From: CAYNYM01 sp049366815
GTDB taxonomy: Bacteria > Desulfobacterota > DSM-4660 > Desulfatiglandales > HGW-15
Direction: 5' to 3'
Assembly (NCBI GenBank): GCA_049366815.1
Contig: JBMNCO010000047.1
Coordinates: 14,141-78,140, forward strand
DNA length: 64,000 bases
Shown piece after piece: positions 40,480 through 50,033 of this stretch. Under the pieces are notes generated by a model that saw nothing but the letters and a program-made list of their open reading frames with translations, did not search any database and was not told the DNA's origin. Within the stretch, counting starts at the first letter, position 1. Every line of letters starts with the position of its first letter. A program made the position numbers and the translations under genes.

Positions 40480-41181
40480 TTATTCCTTTTTCATGATTTG
40501 GACTGCAACCTGAATGCTCAAGCGGGCCTTTTCAGGGTAGTTGGTCTTAATATCCAGCCTTCCGCGCAGGGATTTCGGCGCTCCGGGCACATTGGAAAAC
40601 AGGATCTTGAAAAGGCGGCCCTTTTCCACCTCTTCAATCGTGTAATTCGCTATCCCTTCCAGGGTGAAATAGAGTGGCTCAATGACCAATTGCTCCGGCA
40701 GGTCACCTCTTATCTGGATTTCCCCCGTGGTGCTTTCACCTTCCAGCGCTCGCAGATAGACACGGTAAGAAGACACAAAAATCGGGGCCTTTACGTTGGC
40801 CTTGATTCTTACGTAAGTTTTCTCCCGGTGCGGGTCGTTTGTGTGGATCGTTGCGCCCCAGGAGCGGTTGCCCCTGTAACCCTTGGTATTGATTCTTATT
40901 GTTATCTTTCCCTCCCCGCCGGGGAGTATCGCCTCGTCATGGGAGGCCACCGAGCAGCCTCAGCCGTGTCTCACATTCTTGATCTCGAGGGTCGCATCTC
41001 CCTCGTTTTTCACAACAAAGGTCTGCTCAATAATCCTCCCCTCTTTGACATCCCCGACTTCTATTTCTTCTTGGTTCAGGACCATTTTGGGACCTGCACC
41101 CGCGTTGGACAGCTCCGGTTTGGCGCAAAGGGCAAGACACATAAAAAACAATAAAGCCCCTAAAATAGACAAGTTTTTCAT
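40480..41181 (-). CDS. DUF1573 exported protein with in-frame UGA: candidate selenoprotein
   Basis: Two minus-strand frames lie in the same register and are separated only by TGA at 40960-40962. Read through, they give 233 residues: a signal peptide, then a DUF1573 immunoglobulin-like domain (EVGDVKEGRIIEQTFVVKNEGD and EIKNV, in short). The stop falls in HG-UGA-GCSVASHD. In DUF1573 proteins this place is the conserved Cys-Gly-Cys, so UGA replaces the first Cys. Selenocysteine is the natural reading in a phylum rich in selenoproteins; two stem-loops follow the UGA (40931-40947; 40912-40926) but neither is a textbook SECIS. Nonsense mutation or sequence error are the alternatives. Confidence 0.65.
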
Positions 41182-41286
41182 GAAATTTCCTCCATAATCG
41201 TCTTTCCAGCTTTTATCCTATCGATTGTCTTATACAATCAAAAACAGATTCGAGCAACGCATAGCGTCTTAAATCTTGCTCCCTGC

Positions 41287-44200
41287 TTATACCATTCTTT
41301 CGATCTCCCTTCTTTTCTCTTCAAGGCGTTTGAGAGAGACCGGGAAAGGCGTCTTCAGTTCCTGAGCAAAGAGTGAGACCTTAAACTCCTCGACCATCCA
41401 TCGGTATGACTCAACGGCCTCTCTTTTCTCCGGGGAGGAATGGGCGGAAAGGGTCCTGCCCATCTCTTCAAAGGCCTTCAAAAAAGGTTCGGCCTGAAGG
41501 GACTTGGACTGATCCTTTTCAGGATGGTTGGCTCCCCGGGTCGCACGCAACGCCATGGCCTGGAGGTATCTCGGGATCTCAGCAAGGCGTTCCGGGGTGT
41601 AAATATCGAGGAAATCCGGTGGCACGAGCCCCTCCAGGTCCTTCCTGACGCGGGCGCAGAGGGCAAGGACAGACGGATTGCCCCTGTTCAGAGTTTCGAC
41701 GCTGTGGAGCGTCGACCGCGTTTGGTGATAAGCGCATATCAGTCCTGAGGCCAGATCTCTGAGCTCCCGTGCCTTTTCGAACATCATCTTGGAAACCGCA
41801 TCGGCATAGGCTTCAAAATCTTTTTTGGAACGCAGGTCTTTCTGGAGAAGCCGGTTTACAAGGCTTCGGAACAGGGCCTCCTCCACCTTGCGGACACCCC
41901 CGAAATAGGTCGTGGCAAGAGCGGCCTCCTTGGGCAGGGGCCAGTTCCGCCTCAGGAACTTGAGGTCTCTGACCAGCCGCAGAGACAGCAGGACCTGGAC
42001 ACCCTTTTTGTGGGAATCCCGGGCCTCTTCATAACCGGGAAAGAGTCTGATCCCGACACACCCCTCGTCAGGCTCCAGTGCAGGATAGGCCCTCAGACAA
42101 GGCCCAAGGGCGATGTACTCGGGCAGGGTATCAAAATCCCAGGAGGCGATATTCTTTCTCTCCCATTTGCGCCGTGCCTCTTCCCAGGCCCCGGTGTCAG
42201 GTGCCGGGGTCACCGCCGCAGCATGCTGCATGAGCAGGTGGATGTCTCTCCCCGATTCCAGCTCTTTACCTCTGTGGTCCGTTATGGCCACACGGGTCTG
42301 CAGGTGTTCCGGGATCTCGACCTCGGCCCACATATTGGCCGGGATGTCCACACCGAACCTCTGATAGACAAAGTGTGCGAGAGTCGTAAGCAGGGGCCGA
42401 TCAGACCTCTCCATTTCCTCCATGATCACGTCCACGGTCCTGGACACGGGCACCAGTTGCTTGCGAAGGCATTTCGGCAATCCCTTGATCAGGGCGGTGA
42501 TTTTTTCACGAAGGAGGCCCGGCACCCCCCATTCCAGGGGCTCCGTGGGGAGCCTGGATACCAGGCCCGCGGGGATCTGCACGGTGACACCGTCCTCGGT
42601 CTCCCCCGGGGCGAACCGGTATGAGGCCCTCAGGTGTGTCTCTCCTACGTTGAGTTCGTCGGGGAAGAGGGCTAACTCCTCATCGTCAGGCGATGAAAGC
42701 AGGATCTGCTCCTCTTTTATCCGCAAAAATTCGTCCCCGCCACCTTCCAGAATACGTTTCTTCAGGGTACGAACGTCATAAACGCCTTCAAGTCTCCGGG
42801 TGTAGAATTCCGCCAGGATATCGTCTCCTGCCAGGATGTCCCTGCGCCTGAGCTTGTCCTCAAGGGCCTCCAGTTTTCTGATCAGGGCCAGGTTATGAAC
42901 AAGAAAGGGAAGCGGGGGCTTCAAATCACCTTCGACCAGGGCCGACCGAACAAAGATCCGGTGGGCTTCATCCGGATCAATGGGCCCATAAGACAGGGAT
43001 CTTCGTGAGACAATCACCAGGCCGTAGAGGCTGACCTGTTCATAGGCCCGAACCTCTCCCCGGTTCTTTTCCCAATGAGGTTCCGAATAGGTGGACCTGC
43101 ACAGTTTACCGCCCAGGGCCTCGAGCCAAGATACATCGATCTTTGCGGCCGTTCTGGCAAAAAGGCGGGAGGTCTTGACCATCTCCGCAGCCACGATCCA
43201 GGGGGCGTTTTTGTTGAAGAGGGTGGACCCGGGAAAGATCATGGCCTCCCGGCCCCCGGCCGCCTGGTAGATGTTCTTTTCCTTCTTGAGTGCGATGTTG
43301 GAAAGATAGCCGCTCAAAACAGACTTATGAATCCTCGCATAGCGGGATTCAGGGGGCTCTTTAACGGGCCGGGACACCCAAGGAATCTTCTGCTCCTTGA
43401 GGATGCTGATGATCTGATCAAAGGTATAGACCCAGTCCCGCATGCGGGGAAAGGAAAGAAAGTGGGCCTTGCAGAATTTTCTCATCTTGTTCTGGGTCTT
43501 GAGGGACTCCCACTCCCGGTGAAAGCGGTTCCAGATATTGAGCAGGGTGAGGAAGTCGGAATCCGGGTCCCTGAAGGGGGTATGCATTTGGTCGGCCTGC
43601 AGGGCCTTTTCCGTCGGTCTTTCCCTTGGATCCTGTATACTGAGGGCGGCGGCAATCACGGCAACCTCCTCCACACACCCTTCCTTGCCCGCCTCCAGCA
43701 TCATCCTGGAAATTCGGGGGTCCAGGGGCATCCGGGCCATGACCCGACCCTTTTCCGTAAGCTTGTAGTCCCTGCCCTTCCGGACAACGGCGCCCAACTC
43801 ATCGAGGAGATCAAAGCCGTCTTTGATGCTCTTTGGGCTCGGTTGATCGAGGAACGGAAAAGAGGCCGGATCACCCAGTTTCAGGTGGACCATGCGCAGG
43901 ATAACCTCTGCTAGGTTTGAGCGCAGGATCTCCGCCGGGGTGAAGGCCGGCCGGGATTGGTAGTTTTCTTCTGAGTACAGGCGGATGCAGACACCGTTCT
44001 GTACCCGCCCGCATCGGCCCTTTCGCTGGTCCGCGCTGCTCCTGGAGATGGAGCTTATGGGAAGGCTGTTTGTCCGGGTCCTGGGAAGATACCGGGCGAT
44101 ACGGGCAAGCCCCGTATCGATCACGTACTTGATCCCTGGAATGGTCAATGAGGTCTCCGCCACATTGGTGGCGACCACAATCTTCGATCCCTTCACGGAA

Positions 44201-45219
44201 TAGACCCGCCCCTGCTGTGAGGCCGTCAGCCTGGCGAAAAGGGGCAGGATCGTAACCGACGGATATCCCCTTCCCTCCAACCGATCACAGGTTTCAAGTA
44301 TGTCCTGTTCCGTGGGCATGAAAATAAGGATGTCCCCGAAACGCCTCTGCCGCCGAAGTCTGTCCACGGCCTTGACCGCCATATCCACATAGGTGATCTC
44401 TCCGGCCTCCTCTTCCGCCGGGTCCAGCGGCATGTATTCCACCTCAACGGGGTACATGCGGCCACTGACTTCGATGACCGGCGCCTTGTCAAAGGCATCC
44501 GAAAACTTTTGGATATCCAAGGTGGCCGAAGTGATAATCACCTTCAAACCCGGCCTTGCCGCAAGGAGGGTCTTCAGGATTCCTAGAATAAAATCGATGT
44601 TGAGGCTCCGCTCATGGGCCTCGTCGATGATCAGGGTATCGTATTGGGTAAGACGCCGGTCACCCTGTGTCTCGGCCAGAAGCATCCCGTCTGTCATGAT
44701 CTTGATATAGGCAGTCCGAGGGGTCTGGTCCCTGAAGCGGATTTTGTATCCCACGGAATGCCCCAGATCCTCCCCCAGTTCTTCGGCGATACGGCGCGCA
44801 ATGGTGGCGGCGGCGATACGGCGAGGTTGGGTGCAACCGATCTTTCCCCCGACACCCCTTCCCGCCTCCAGGCACATCTTGGGAATCTGGGTGCTCTTAC
44901 CTGATCCGGTCTCACCGCATATGATAACCACCTGATGATCCCGGATGGCCTGGATGATCCGGTGACGCCCGGCCGTAATGGGGAGAGCCTCGGGATAGGT
45001 CGGTTGCGGCACCCCGACCCTGCGGTCCTCTCTTTCCCGGATAGACCGATCTAAACGCTGCTCAAGAGAGTCCAGTTGCATCTGGAGATTCGCGATGCCC
45101 TTCCCGCTCCGGATCCTTTGACGAATTTGTCCTAATTTCCTTGACACCCGATCCGCCTCATGGATCATGGCCCTGGGAAGCATGGCTTCAATTTCCTGTA
45201 TGTTTCTTATATTCGACAT
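41287..45219 (-). CDS. hrpA: ATP-dependent RNA helicase HrpA
   Basis: A 1310-residue DEAH-box helicase, the E. coli HrpA length (1300). Motif I is GETGSGKST (residues 102-110), motif II DEAH (199-202), SATLD follows, then the VVATNVAETSLTIPG and QRKGRCGR motifs, the HA2/OB-fold region and the long HrpA-specific C-terminal domain (KKGVQVLLSLRL, PPDFLDIYTPERLAEIPRYL in part). HrpA rescues stalled and collided ribosomes. It stands alone; the neighbour toward 5' is a divergent DksA/TraR-type gene. Confidence 0.96.
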   Translation of the reverse strand: MSNIRNIQEIEAMLPRAMIHEADRVSRKLGQIRQRIRSGKGIANLQMQLDSLEQRLDRSIREREDRRVGVPQPTYPEALPITAGRHRIIQAIRDHQVVIICGETGSGKSTQIPKMCLEAGRGVGGKIGCTQPRRIAAATIARRIAEELGEDLGHSVGYKIRFRDQTPRTAYIKIMTDGMLLAETQGDRRLTQYDTLIIDEAHERSLNIDFILGILKTLLAARPGLKVIITSATLDIQKFSDAFDKAPVIEVSGRMYPVEVEYMPLDPAEEEAGEITYVDMAVKAVDRLRRQRRFGDILIFMPTEQDILETCDRLEGRGYPSVTILPLFARLTASQQGRVYSVKGSKIVVATNVAETSLTIPGIKYVIDTGLARIARYLPRTRTNSLPISSISRSSADQRKGRCGRVQNGVCIRLYSEENYQSRPAFTPAEILRSNLAEVILRMVHLKLGDPASFPFLDQPSPKSIKDGFDLLDELGAVVRKGRDYKLTEKGRVMARMPLDPRISRMMLEAGKEGCVEEVAVIAAALSIQDPRERPTEKALQADQMHTPFRDPDSDFLTLLNIWNRFHREWESLKTQNKMRKFCKAHFLSFPRMRDWVYTFDQIISILKEQKIPWVSRPVKEPPESRYARIHKSVLSGYLSNIALKKEKNIYQAAGGREAMIFPGSTLFNKNAPWIVAAEMVKTSRLFARTAAKIDVSWLEALGGKLCRSTYSEPHWEKNRGEVRAYEQVSLYGLVIVSRRSLSYGPIDPDEAHRIFVRSALVEGDLKPPLPFLVHNLALIRKLEALEDKLRRRDILAGDDILAEFYTRRLEGVYDVRTLKKRILEGGGDEFLRIKEEQILLSSPDDEELALFPDELNVGETHLRASYRFAPGETEDGVTVQIPAGLVSRLPTEPLEWGVPGLLREKITALIKGLPKCLRKQLVPVSRTVDVIMEEMERSDRPLLTTLAHFVYQRFGVDIPANMWAEVEIPEHLQTRVAITDHRGKELESGRDIHLLMQHAAAVTPAPDTGAWEEARRKWERKNIASWDFDTLPEYIALGPCLRAYPALEPDEGCVGIRLFPGYEEARDSHKKGVQVLLSLRLVRDLKFLRRNWPLPKEAALATTYFGGVRKVEEALFRSLVNRLLQKDLRSKKDFEAYADAVSKMMFEKARELRDLASGLICAYHQTRSTLHSVETLNRGNPSVLALCARVRKDLEGLVPPDFLDIYTPERLAEIPRYLQAMALRATRGANHPEKDQSKSLQAEPFLKAFEEMGRTLSAHSSPEKREAVESYRWMVEEFKVSLFAQELKTPFPVSLKRLEEKRREIERMV

Positions 45220-45281
45220 ATCATCTGTATGGTACTATTTGCGGTCCGGACAGCCTGTTCAACCATCCGGAGTTCACGGCG

Positions 45282-45414
45282 GATGCTGCTTTGAAACGCC
45301 ATCTTATTCAAAGAGCGTGGAGGGGGCAACAAATAATGCGCGGTCTTTTGAGCAGATCCGACGGTCACTTGGGCCGTTTTTTCGATCCCGCTAATGATGC
45401 CGCTTTGAAATGCC
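45282..45414 (+). repeat. Pair of 19-bp direct repeats upstream of the DksA/TraR-type gene
   Basis: GATGCTGCTTTGAAACGCC at 45282-45300 and GATGCCGCTTTGAAATGCC at 45396-45414 match at 17 of 19 positions and start 114 bp apart. They lie in the 264-bp region between hrpA and the downstream gene. They could be operator half-sites or part of an old duplication. Confidence 0.4.
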
Positions 45415-45483
45415 GATGGGGGCAGTTAAAGAATAATCGCATCCCGGACTTTGTTGGGGCTCTGCGTCATTGTGGAGAGAATC

Positions 45484-45849
45484 ATGCTTGACGAAGAAAA
45501 GAGACAATATTTCAAGGCGCTTCTCAATAAGAGACTTGACCAGCTTCTGAGAGATTTCAATGAAACGGTTAACGGCATGACAGGGGCTGAGGACAAGTTC
45601 CCTGACCCTTCCGATCGTGCTACGGCTGAATCGGAAAGGTCCTTCACCCTCAGGATCAGGGACCGGGAGCGCAAGCTGATCGTCAAGATCAAAGAGGCCC
45701 TGGAGAAAATTGAAAACGGCTCCTACGGCATTTGCGAGGAGTGTGAGGAGGAAATCTCCGAAGGAAGACTGGAAGCCAGACCCGTGACCACACTCTGCAT
45801 TGAGTGCAAGAGAAAGCAGGAAAACATGGAGAGGATCAAGGGGGGCTAG
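45484..45849 (+). CDS. DksA/TraR-family C4 zinc-finger protein
   Basis: A 121-residue cytoplasmic protein. Two long helices form a coiled coil with the acidic tip region, followed by a C4 zinc finger CEECEEEISEGRLEARPVTTLCIEC (in part CEEC and CIEC with the RLEARP spacer typical of DksA). DksA-type proteins bind RNA polymerase and modulate promoters with ppGpp. The start at 45484 has GGAGAG before it; the frame extends to 45451. Whether it is true DksA or a paralogue is not settled. Confidence 0.85.
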   Translation: MLDEEKRQYFKALLNKRLDQLLRDFNETVNGMTGAEDKFPDPSDRATAESERSFTLRIRDRERKLIVKIKEALEKIENGSYGICEECEEEISEGRLEARPVTTLCIECKRKQENMERIKGG

Positions 45850-45871
45850 CCCGGGTTCAAAGAAAACATCT

Positions 45872-46762
45872 TTACCAGTGGGGCTGATTACCGATGCGGT
45901 GTCCCATGACCTCCAGGGTATCGTGGACAACCATGAAGGCATTCGGGTCGACCTGACGAATCAGGGTCTTGAGGCGATGGAGTTCCCTGAAGGTGATGAC
46001 CGTATAGAGGATCTGCTCATCCTGACCCGTATACCCCCCCCGGCCGCTGATCAGTGTATATCCCCGTTGGATCTCTTCCCTGATGCCCTCTGCAATCTCT
46101 TTCCATCGAGACGAAATAATAAAGACGGATTTTCTCTGGCTGAGTCCCGTCACAACGAGGTTGACCATGTAAGAGGTGACAAAGATGTAGATCAACGTAT
46201 ACAGGGCGCTTTCAAGGGAAAACATGAGACCCGCCGTAAAGAGGAGGATGCTGTTAAAGGCAAGGCTTGTGGAGCCCAACCTGAGAGAGAAACTCCTGGC
46301 CATGATCACCGCCAGGATATCGAGCCCGCCCGCCGAGCCGGCTGATCTCAAGATGATGCCCGAACCCGCCCCGGAAATGATGCCTGCCAGCAGTGCACTC
46401 AGGAGTTTATCCTGGATGGAAAAGGGCACGCGGACGAAATACAGGGCCGCGGAGAATACGAGCATCCCGATGATGCTGTAAAGTAAAAAACGGCGACCCA
46501 CAAATCTCCATCCAAGAACAAACAGTGGAATATTGAGAATAAAATAAAGCCAACCGACGGAAAGGGACGGCAAGAAATAAAAGATACTGAGCGCCAGTCC
46601 CGTGAACCCCGCACTGATGAATTTTTGGGGAATGATGATCCCGTTTGTGGCGGCTGCGCACAAAACGCTGCCCACGGTGATCAATAGAAGGTTTTTGAAG
46701 ACCTCCCATACCACATCGGCTTTGATTATATTCTTTAACGGCGCCATTTCGTCTGTCCGCAT
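45872..46762 (-). CDS. YitT family membrane protein (DUF161/DUF2179)
   Basis: About 296 residues with five or six membrane helices (LLLITVGSVLCAAATNGIIIP; GLDILAVIMAR) and a soluble C-terminal DUF2179 domain (GYTLISGRGGYTGQDEQILYTVITFRE, in part GRGGYTGQDEQ). The frame is open to 46999, but the upstream 79 codons lack family similarity; the ATG at 46762 or at 46747 is a better start. Function is unknown; some members are called transporters. Confidence 0.88.
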   Translation of the reverse strand: MRTDEMAPLKNIIKADVVWEVFKNLLLITVGSVLCAAATNGIIIPQKFISAGFTGLALSIFYFLPSLSVGWLYFILNIPLFVLGWRFVGRRFLLYSIIGMLVFSAALYFVRVPFSIQDKLLSALLAGIISGAGSGIILRSAGSAGGLDILAVIMARSFSLRLGSTSLAFNSILLFTAGLMFSLESALYTLIYIFVTSYMVNLVVTGLSQRKSVFIISSRWKEIAEGIREEIQRGYTLISGRGGYTGQDEQILYTVITFRELHRLKTLIRQVDPNAFMVVHDTLEVMGHRIGNQPHW

Positions 46763-48089
46763 CCTTTCGATCGTCCTGAGGTTTTTTACCGGGGCCTCCA
46801 CATGATTGAAGTGGTCATACTGAAGGCCGGTCCCCGCTGTATGATTGTTCAGGTCTCCCGGTGATTCAATGGGAAAGGACTTTTGCTCTGGATTTGTCTT
46901 ACAACGGTCCGGTTGAGATTCTACACCGACACGGACCATTGAGCGACAAAAATGGTACAAATGAGGTTTCACAGGGACAACCGGGACCAGACATCGCACC
47001 GGTGACCACCGTTCAAACGACTACGGATACATGAGTCTTGAACGATGAAGGTGCCCGGCGACATGCGTCAACAACACCCAAACGCTCCAACCCACAGGAA
47101 TTTATTCCACTTTTTCCTTGACACAAAAATCAAATTTCACCATACTTTTATCCATAAATAATGAGGTATTTTGTCAGCACCCTTCTGCCTGTTGTAGCTC
47201 TTTGGATATAATTATGACATGGAGTAGGCCATCATCGATGTGCTGAAAAAGGAGGTGATCCAAGCCCATTACCTGGGGAGCAAAGCGGCCATTATCAGGA
47301 TACGAGGGTCTCATAACCCATGAGACTGCCCCAGCGGCATGAGAGGAAATTACAGAACAAGATCCTCTGGATTTTGAAGTGCTCATATGACTTACTGGCC
47401 TACCGATACAATTAATATTGAGTTTATTCATCCTTGAAGTTGCGCAGGCGCAGCGTTTACACCTTCTGAACGCGGAAAACATTGGACTTTTAATTCTGCG
47501 ATGAATGCCGAAGCCACAGATTATTGATCTAACCATCTGGATCTTGCAGTTAATGCCTTCATAACCGCGGCGGAGACACTATGTTTGAAATAGCTCAGCT
47601 TGTTGGGGAAAGGGTTCATCATGGTCCTGGCAGCGTTTCTCATCCCTTTCAATCATCCGCGGCTGGACGGAGGATTTTGAGGGTCAAAAGGCCCGACAGG
47701 ATGGCCTCCGTACACAGTGAATCCCATAGACTCCCGCATCATCCCACTTTGTGGACTCATCGGCCGGTGCAAGCCGGATTAAAACCAGACCCGGCAGAGA
47801 CCGCCGCCGATCGCAGGTCCCAAGTATTGCACTCTCCAAGGATCTTTCAGTTCAAGCAACAATCTGTAAAAACCCCCATCCCTCATCAACGAGCCCAGAC
47901 CATTACCCCGGGCACAACCTGTTTTACCGACAGAGACGGGATATGAGGCCAAAAGACAAGCTGGTGCAAAAACAGAGACGAAACGCTGATGTCGGGCCCA
48001 TAAGACGTCAAAACCCACAGGGTGCAATCAGCTCCCACTGGTCATTACAGGACTTAATTGGATAGACTATCTGCGAGGTTTGTCAAGTC
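46763..48089. other. Gene-poor region between yitT and the TRAP operon
   Basis: About 1.3 kb without a credible gene. Frames at 47174-47536 (minus) and 47581-48065 (plus) lack family motifs and natural codon use. Short protein-like runs exist on the plus strand (for example LKKEVIQAHYLGSKAAII near 47243 and RLHLLNAENIGLLILR near 47459), broken by stops, suggesting decayed coding sequence. A good promoter lies at 47118. Confidence 0.45.
47118..47146 (+). promoter_or_regulatory. Sigma-70-like promoter inside the gene-poor region
   Basis: Perfect TTGACA, 17 bases, CATACT, in an AT-rich surrounding. No gene follows within 900 bases, so it may drive a non-coding RNA or a remnant, or a long leader of dctQ. 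Confidence 0.45.
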
Positions 48090-48584
48090 ATGAAAACGTC
48101 ATTTTTTGAGAAAACGGTCACGAGCTTGAGTTCGGGGTTTAACATACTGGCTTCGGCCTCTCTCTTTGCCATGATATTGTTGACCTGCATCGACGTGTTT
48201 ATGCGCTATTTCTTCAATCGACCCCTTGCCGGGACCTATGACGTGGTCAGCCTTATGGGCGCCGTTATCGCCGCATTTGCGATGCCCTACACCATGCTGG
48301 AAAAGGGACATGTGGCCGTGGAGCTTCTTGTCATGCGTCTTTCGAGAAAAACTCAACTGGTCTTTGAAACGGTGACGCATACGGCCGGTATTCTGCTCTT
48401 TCTATTGGTGTGCTGGCAGTGCGTTGTCCTTGCCGTTGATATGAAGGCCGCAGGAGAAGTCACGCCCACCCTGCTTCTCCCGTTTTACCCGATTGTCTAC
48501 TGCATGGCCCTTTGTTTTTTTGTGCTCTGCCTTGCCATCCTGGCTAATCTCTTACAAATTTGGCTGAAGAGGGTAAAAGAATGA
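48090..48584 (+). CDS. TRAP transporter small permease subunit (DctQ type)
   Basis: A 164-residue protein with four membrane helices and the DctQ signature FNRPLAGTYDVVSLMGAVIAAFAMPYTMLEKGHVAVE (in part NRPLAGTYDVV and EKGHVAVE). With DctM and DctP it forms a sodium-driven uptake system for an organic acid. Stop and dctM start overlap (ATGA). Confidence 0.93.
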   Translation: MKTSFFEKTVTSLSSGFNILASASLFAMILLTCIDVFMRYFFNRPLAGTYDVVSLMGAVIAAFAMPYTMLEKGHVAVELLVMRLSRKTQLVFETVTHTAGILLFLLVCWQCVVLAVDMKAAGEVTPTLLLPFYPIVYCMALCFFVLCLAILANLLQIWLKRVKE

Positions 48585-49885
48585 GTCCTATTCATGTTGG
48601 CATCATCGGCGTTGTCTTTCTCGTTGTCATCCTGTTTACCAGGTTTCCCGTCGCCTTTTGCATGGCCCTTGTCGGTCTCTTGGGTTTCGGCTACCTGGTC
48701 TCACCGGAGGCGGCGCTCAATATCATTGCCAAGGATTTCTACTCAGTGTTCAGCTCCTATTCGCTGACGGTCGTACCCTTATTTGTCTTTATGGGCCAGA
48801 TCCTTTTCTACTCGGGTATCAGCTCTAAGCTTTATGATGCCGCCTTTACATGGATGGGGCATTACAAGGGGGGGCTTGCCATGGCCACGGTGGGTGCCTG
48901 TGCGAGCTTTTCAGCCATCTGCGGATCGACCAACGCGACGGCGGCCACCATGGCAACGGTTGCACTCCCGGAGATGAAAAGATATAGATATCGTGATGAA
49001 CTGGCTACCGGGGTGGTCGCGGCCGGGGGAAGCCTGGGCATTCTCATCCCCCCCAGCGTGATTTTTATTGTTTACGGGATCATGACCGAACAGTCCATCG
49101 GGAAACTCTTTGCCGCAGGGATCCTTCCCGGCATACTTCTCTCCGCACTCTTCGTCCTCACGATCTACATCTGGGCCACCATAAAACCCGGAATCGCCCC
49201 TATGGTAGAAAAAAAGAGTTGGAAGGTGCGAATAAAGTCCCTTCTGGGTCTTGTCGAAGTGATCATCCTCTTTGTCCTGGTCATGGGCGGACTTTTTATC
49301 GGTGTCTTCACCCCAACCGAGGCGGGGGCCGTAGGGGCCTTCGGAGGATTGATCATTCCGCTCGTTAGACGCCAGCTCTCCTGGCAGGGATTCATCATGG
49401 CCCTGTATTCTTCGACACGAACAACCTGCATGATCTTGATGATTGTCGCTGGAGCGACGGTCTTCGGCCACTTCCTGGCGGTCACGAACATCCCCGATAC
49501 ACTGTCGAATTGGGTTGTAGGTCTTCCCCTCCCCCCCTGGGCCGTCATGATCGTTGTGATGTTCTTTTTCCTTGTCGGCGGCTGCTTTATGGACTCCCTC
49601 GGGATGATCATGCTGACTATCCCGATATTTTTTCCGGTCGCCGTTGCCCTGGGCTATGATCCCATATGGTTCGGTGTGGTCATCGTCCTCGTAACAGAAC
49701 TGGGAGTGATTACCCCACCCGTTGGAATCAATGTCTATGTGGTCAGCGGGATTGCCCGGGACGTGCCGCTTGAGGTTATCTTCAAGGGCGCAATCCCCTT
49801 TGTGCTGGCCTTGCTCGCCTATGTGATCATCATGGTCTTTTTCCCCCAAATCGCCCTGTTCCTGCCGAGCTTTATGGCCTATTGA
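48581..49885 (+). CDS. TRAP transporter large permease subunit (DctM type)
   Basis: A 434-residue permease with about 12 membrane helices. Typical pieces: FPVAFCMALVGLLGFGY, SGISSKLYDAA, GGSLGILIPPSVIFIVYG, FIGVFTPTEAGAVGAFG and LGVITPPVGINVYVVSG. It carries the transport path. The frame is open to 48560, but AGAGGG before the ATG at 48581 and its overlap with the dctQ stop choose this start. Confidence 0.95.
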   Translation: MSPIHVGIIGVVFLVVILFTRFPVAFCMALVGLLGFGYLVSPEAALNIIAKDFYSVFSSYSLTVVPLFVFMGQILFYSGISSKLYDAAFTWMGHYKGGLAMATVGACASFSAICGSTNATAATMATVALPEMKRYRYRDELATGVVAAGGSLGILIPPSVIFIVYGIMTEQSIGKLFAAGILPGILLSALFVLTIYIWATIKPGIAPMVEKKSWKVRIKSLLGLVEVIILFVLVMGGLFIGVFTPTEAGAVGAFGGLIIPLVRRQLSWQGFIMALYSSTRTTCMILMIVAGATVFGHFLAVTNIPDTLSNWVVGLPLPPWAVMIVVMFFFLVGGCFMDSLGMIMLTIPIFFPVAVALGYDPIWFGVVIVLVTELGVITPPVGINVYVVSGIARDVPLEVIFKGAIPFVLALLAYVIIMVFFPQIALFLPSFMAY

Positions 49886-50033
49886 CGGTCTGTTCTTTGC
49901 CGGCCTTTGGAAGGGGGCCGAGTGTAGGTGCAAGAGGTTTTGTATGGTCCAGAGCCAAATCGCATAAAGAACAGAAAGGAGGGTTTTGTTTCAAAATTAT
50001 CCTAATCACTTAACCAAAGAAGGAGGATTTGAA

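Noticed and set aside
47219..47320. Amber (TAG) read as pyrrolysine in a short frame at 47225
   Set aside because: The frame is only about 33 codons, has no family match, and nothing here supports pyrrolysine machinery.
47590..47625. Resemblance to a tRNA D-arm (TAGCTCAGCTTGTTGGGG)
   Set aside because: No matching acceptor stem, anticodon stem or T-loop follows at tRNA distances.
48911..49933. Minus-strand open frame of 340 codons opposite dctM
   Set aside because: Its Asp/His/Gly-rich text is the reverse complement of membrane helices, not a real protein.
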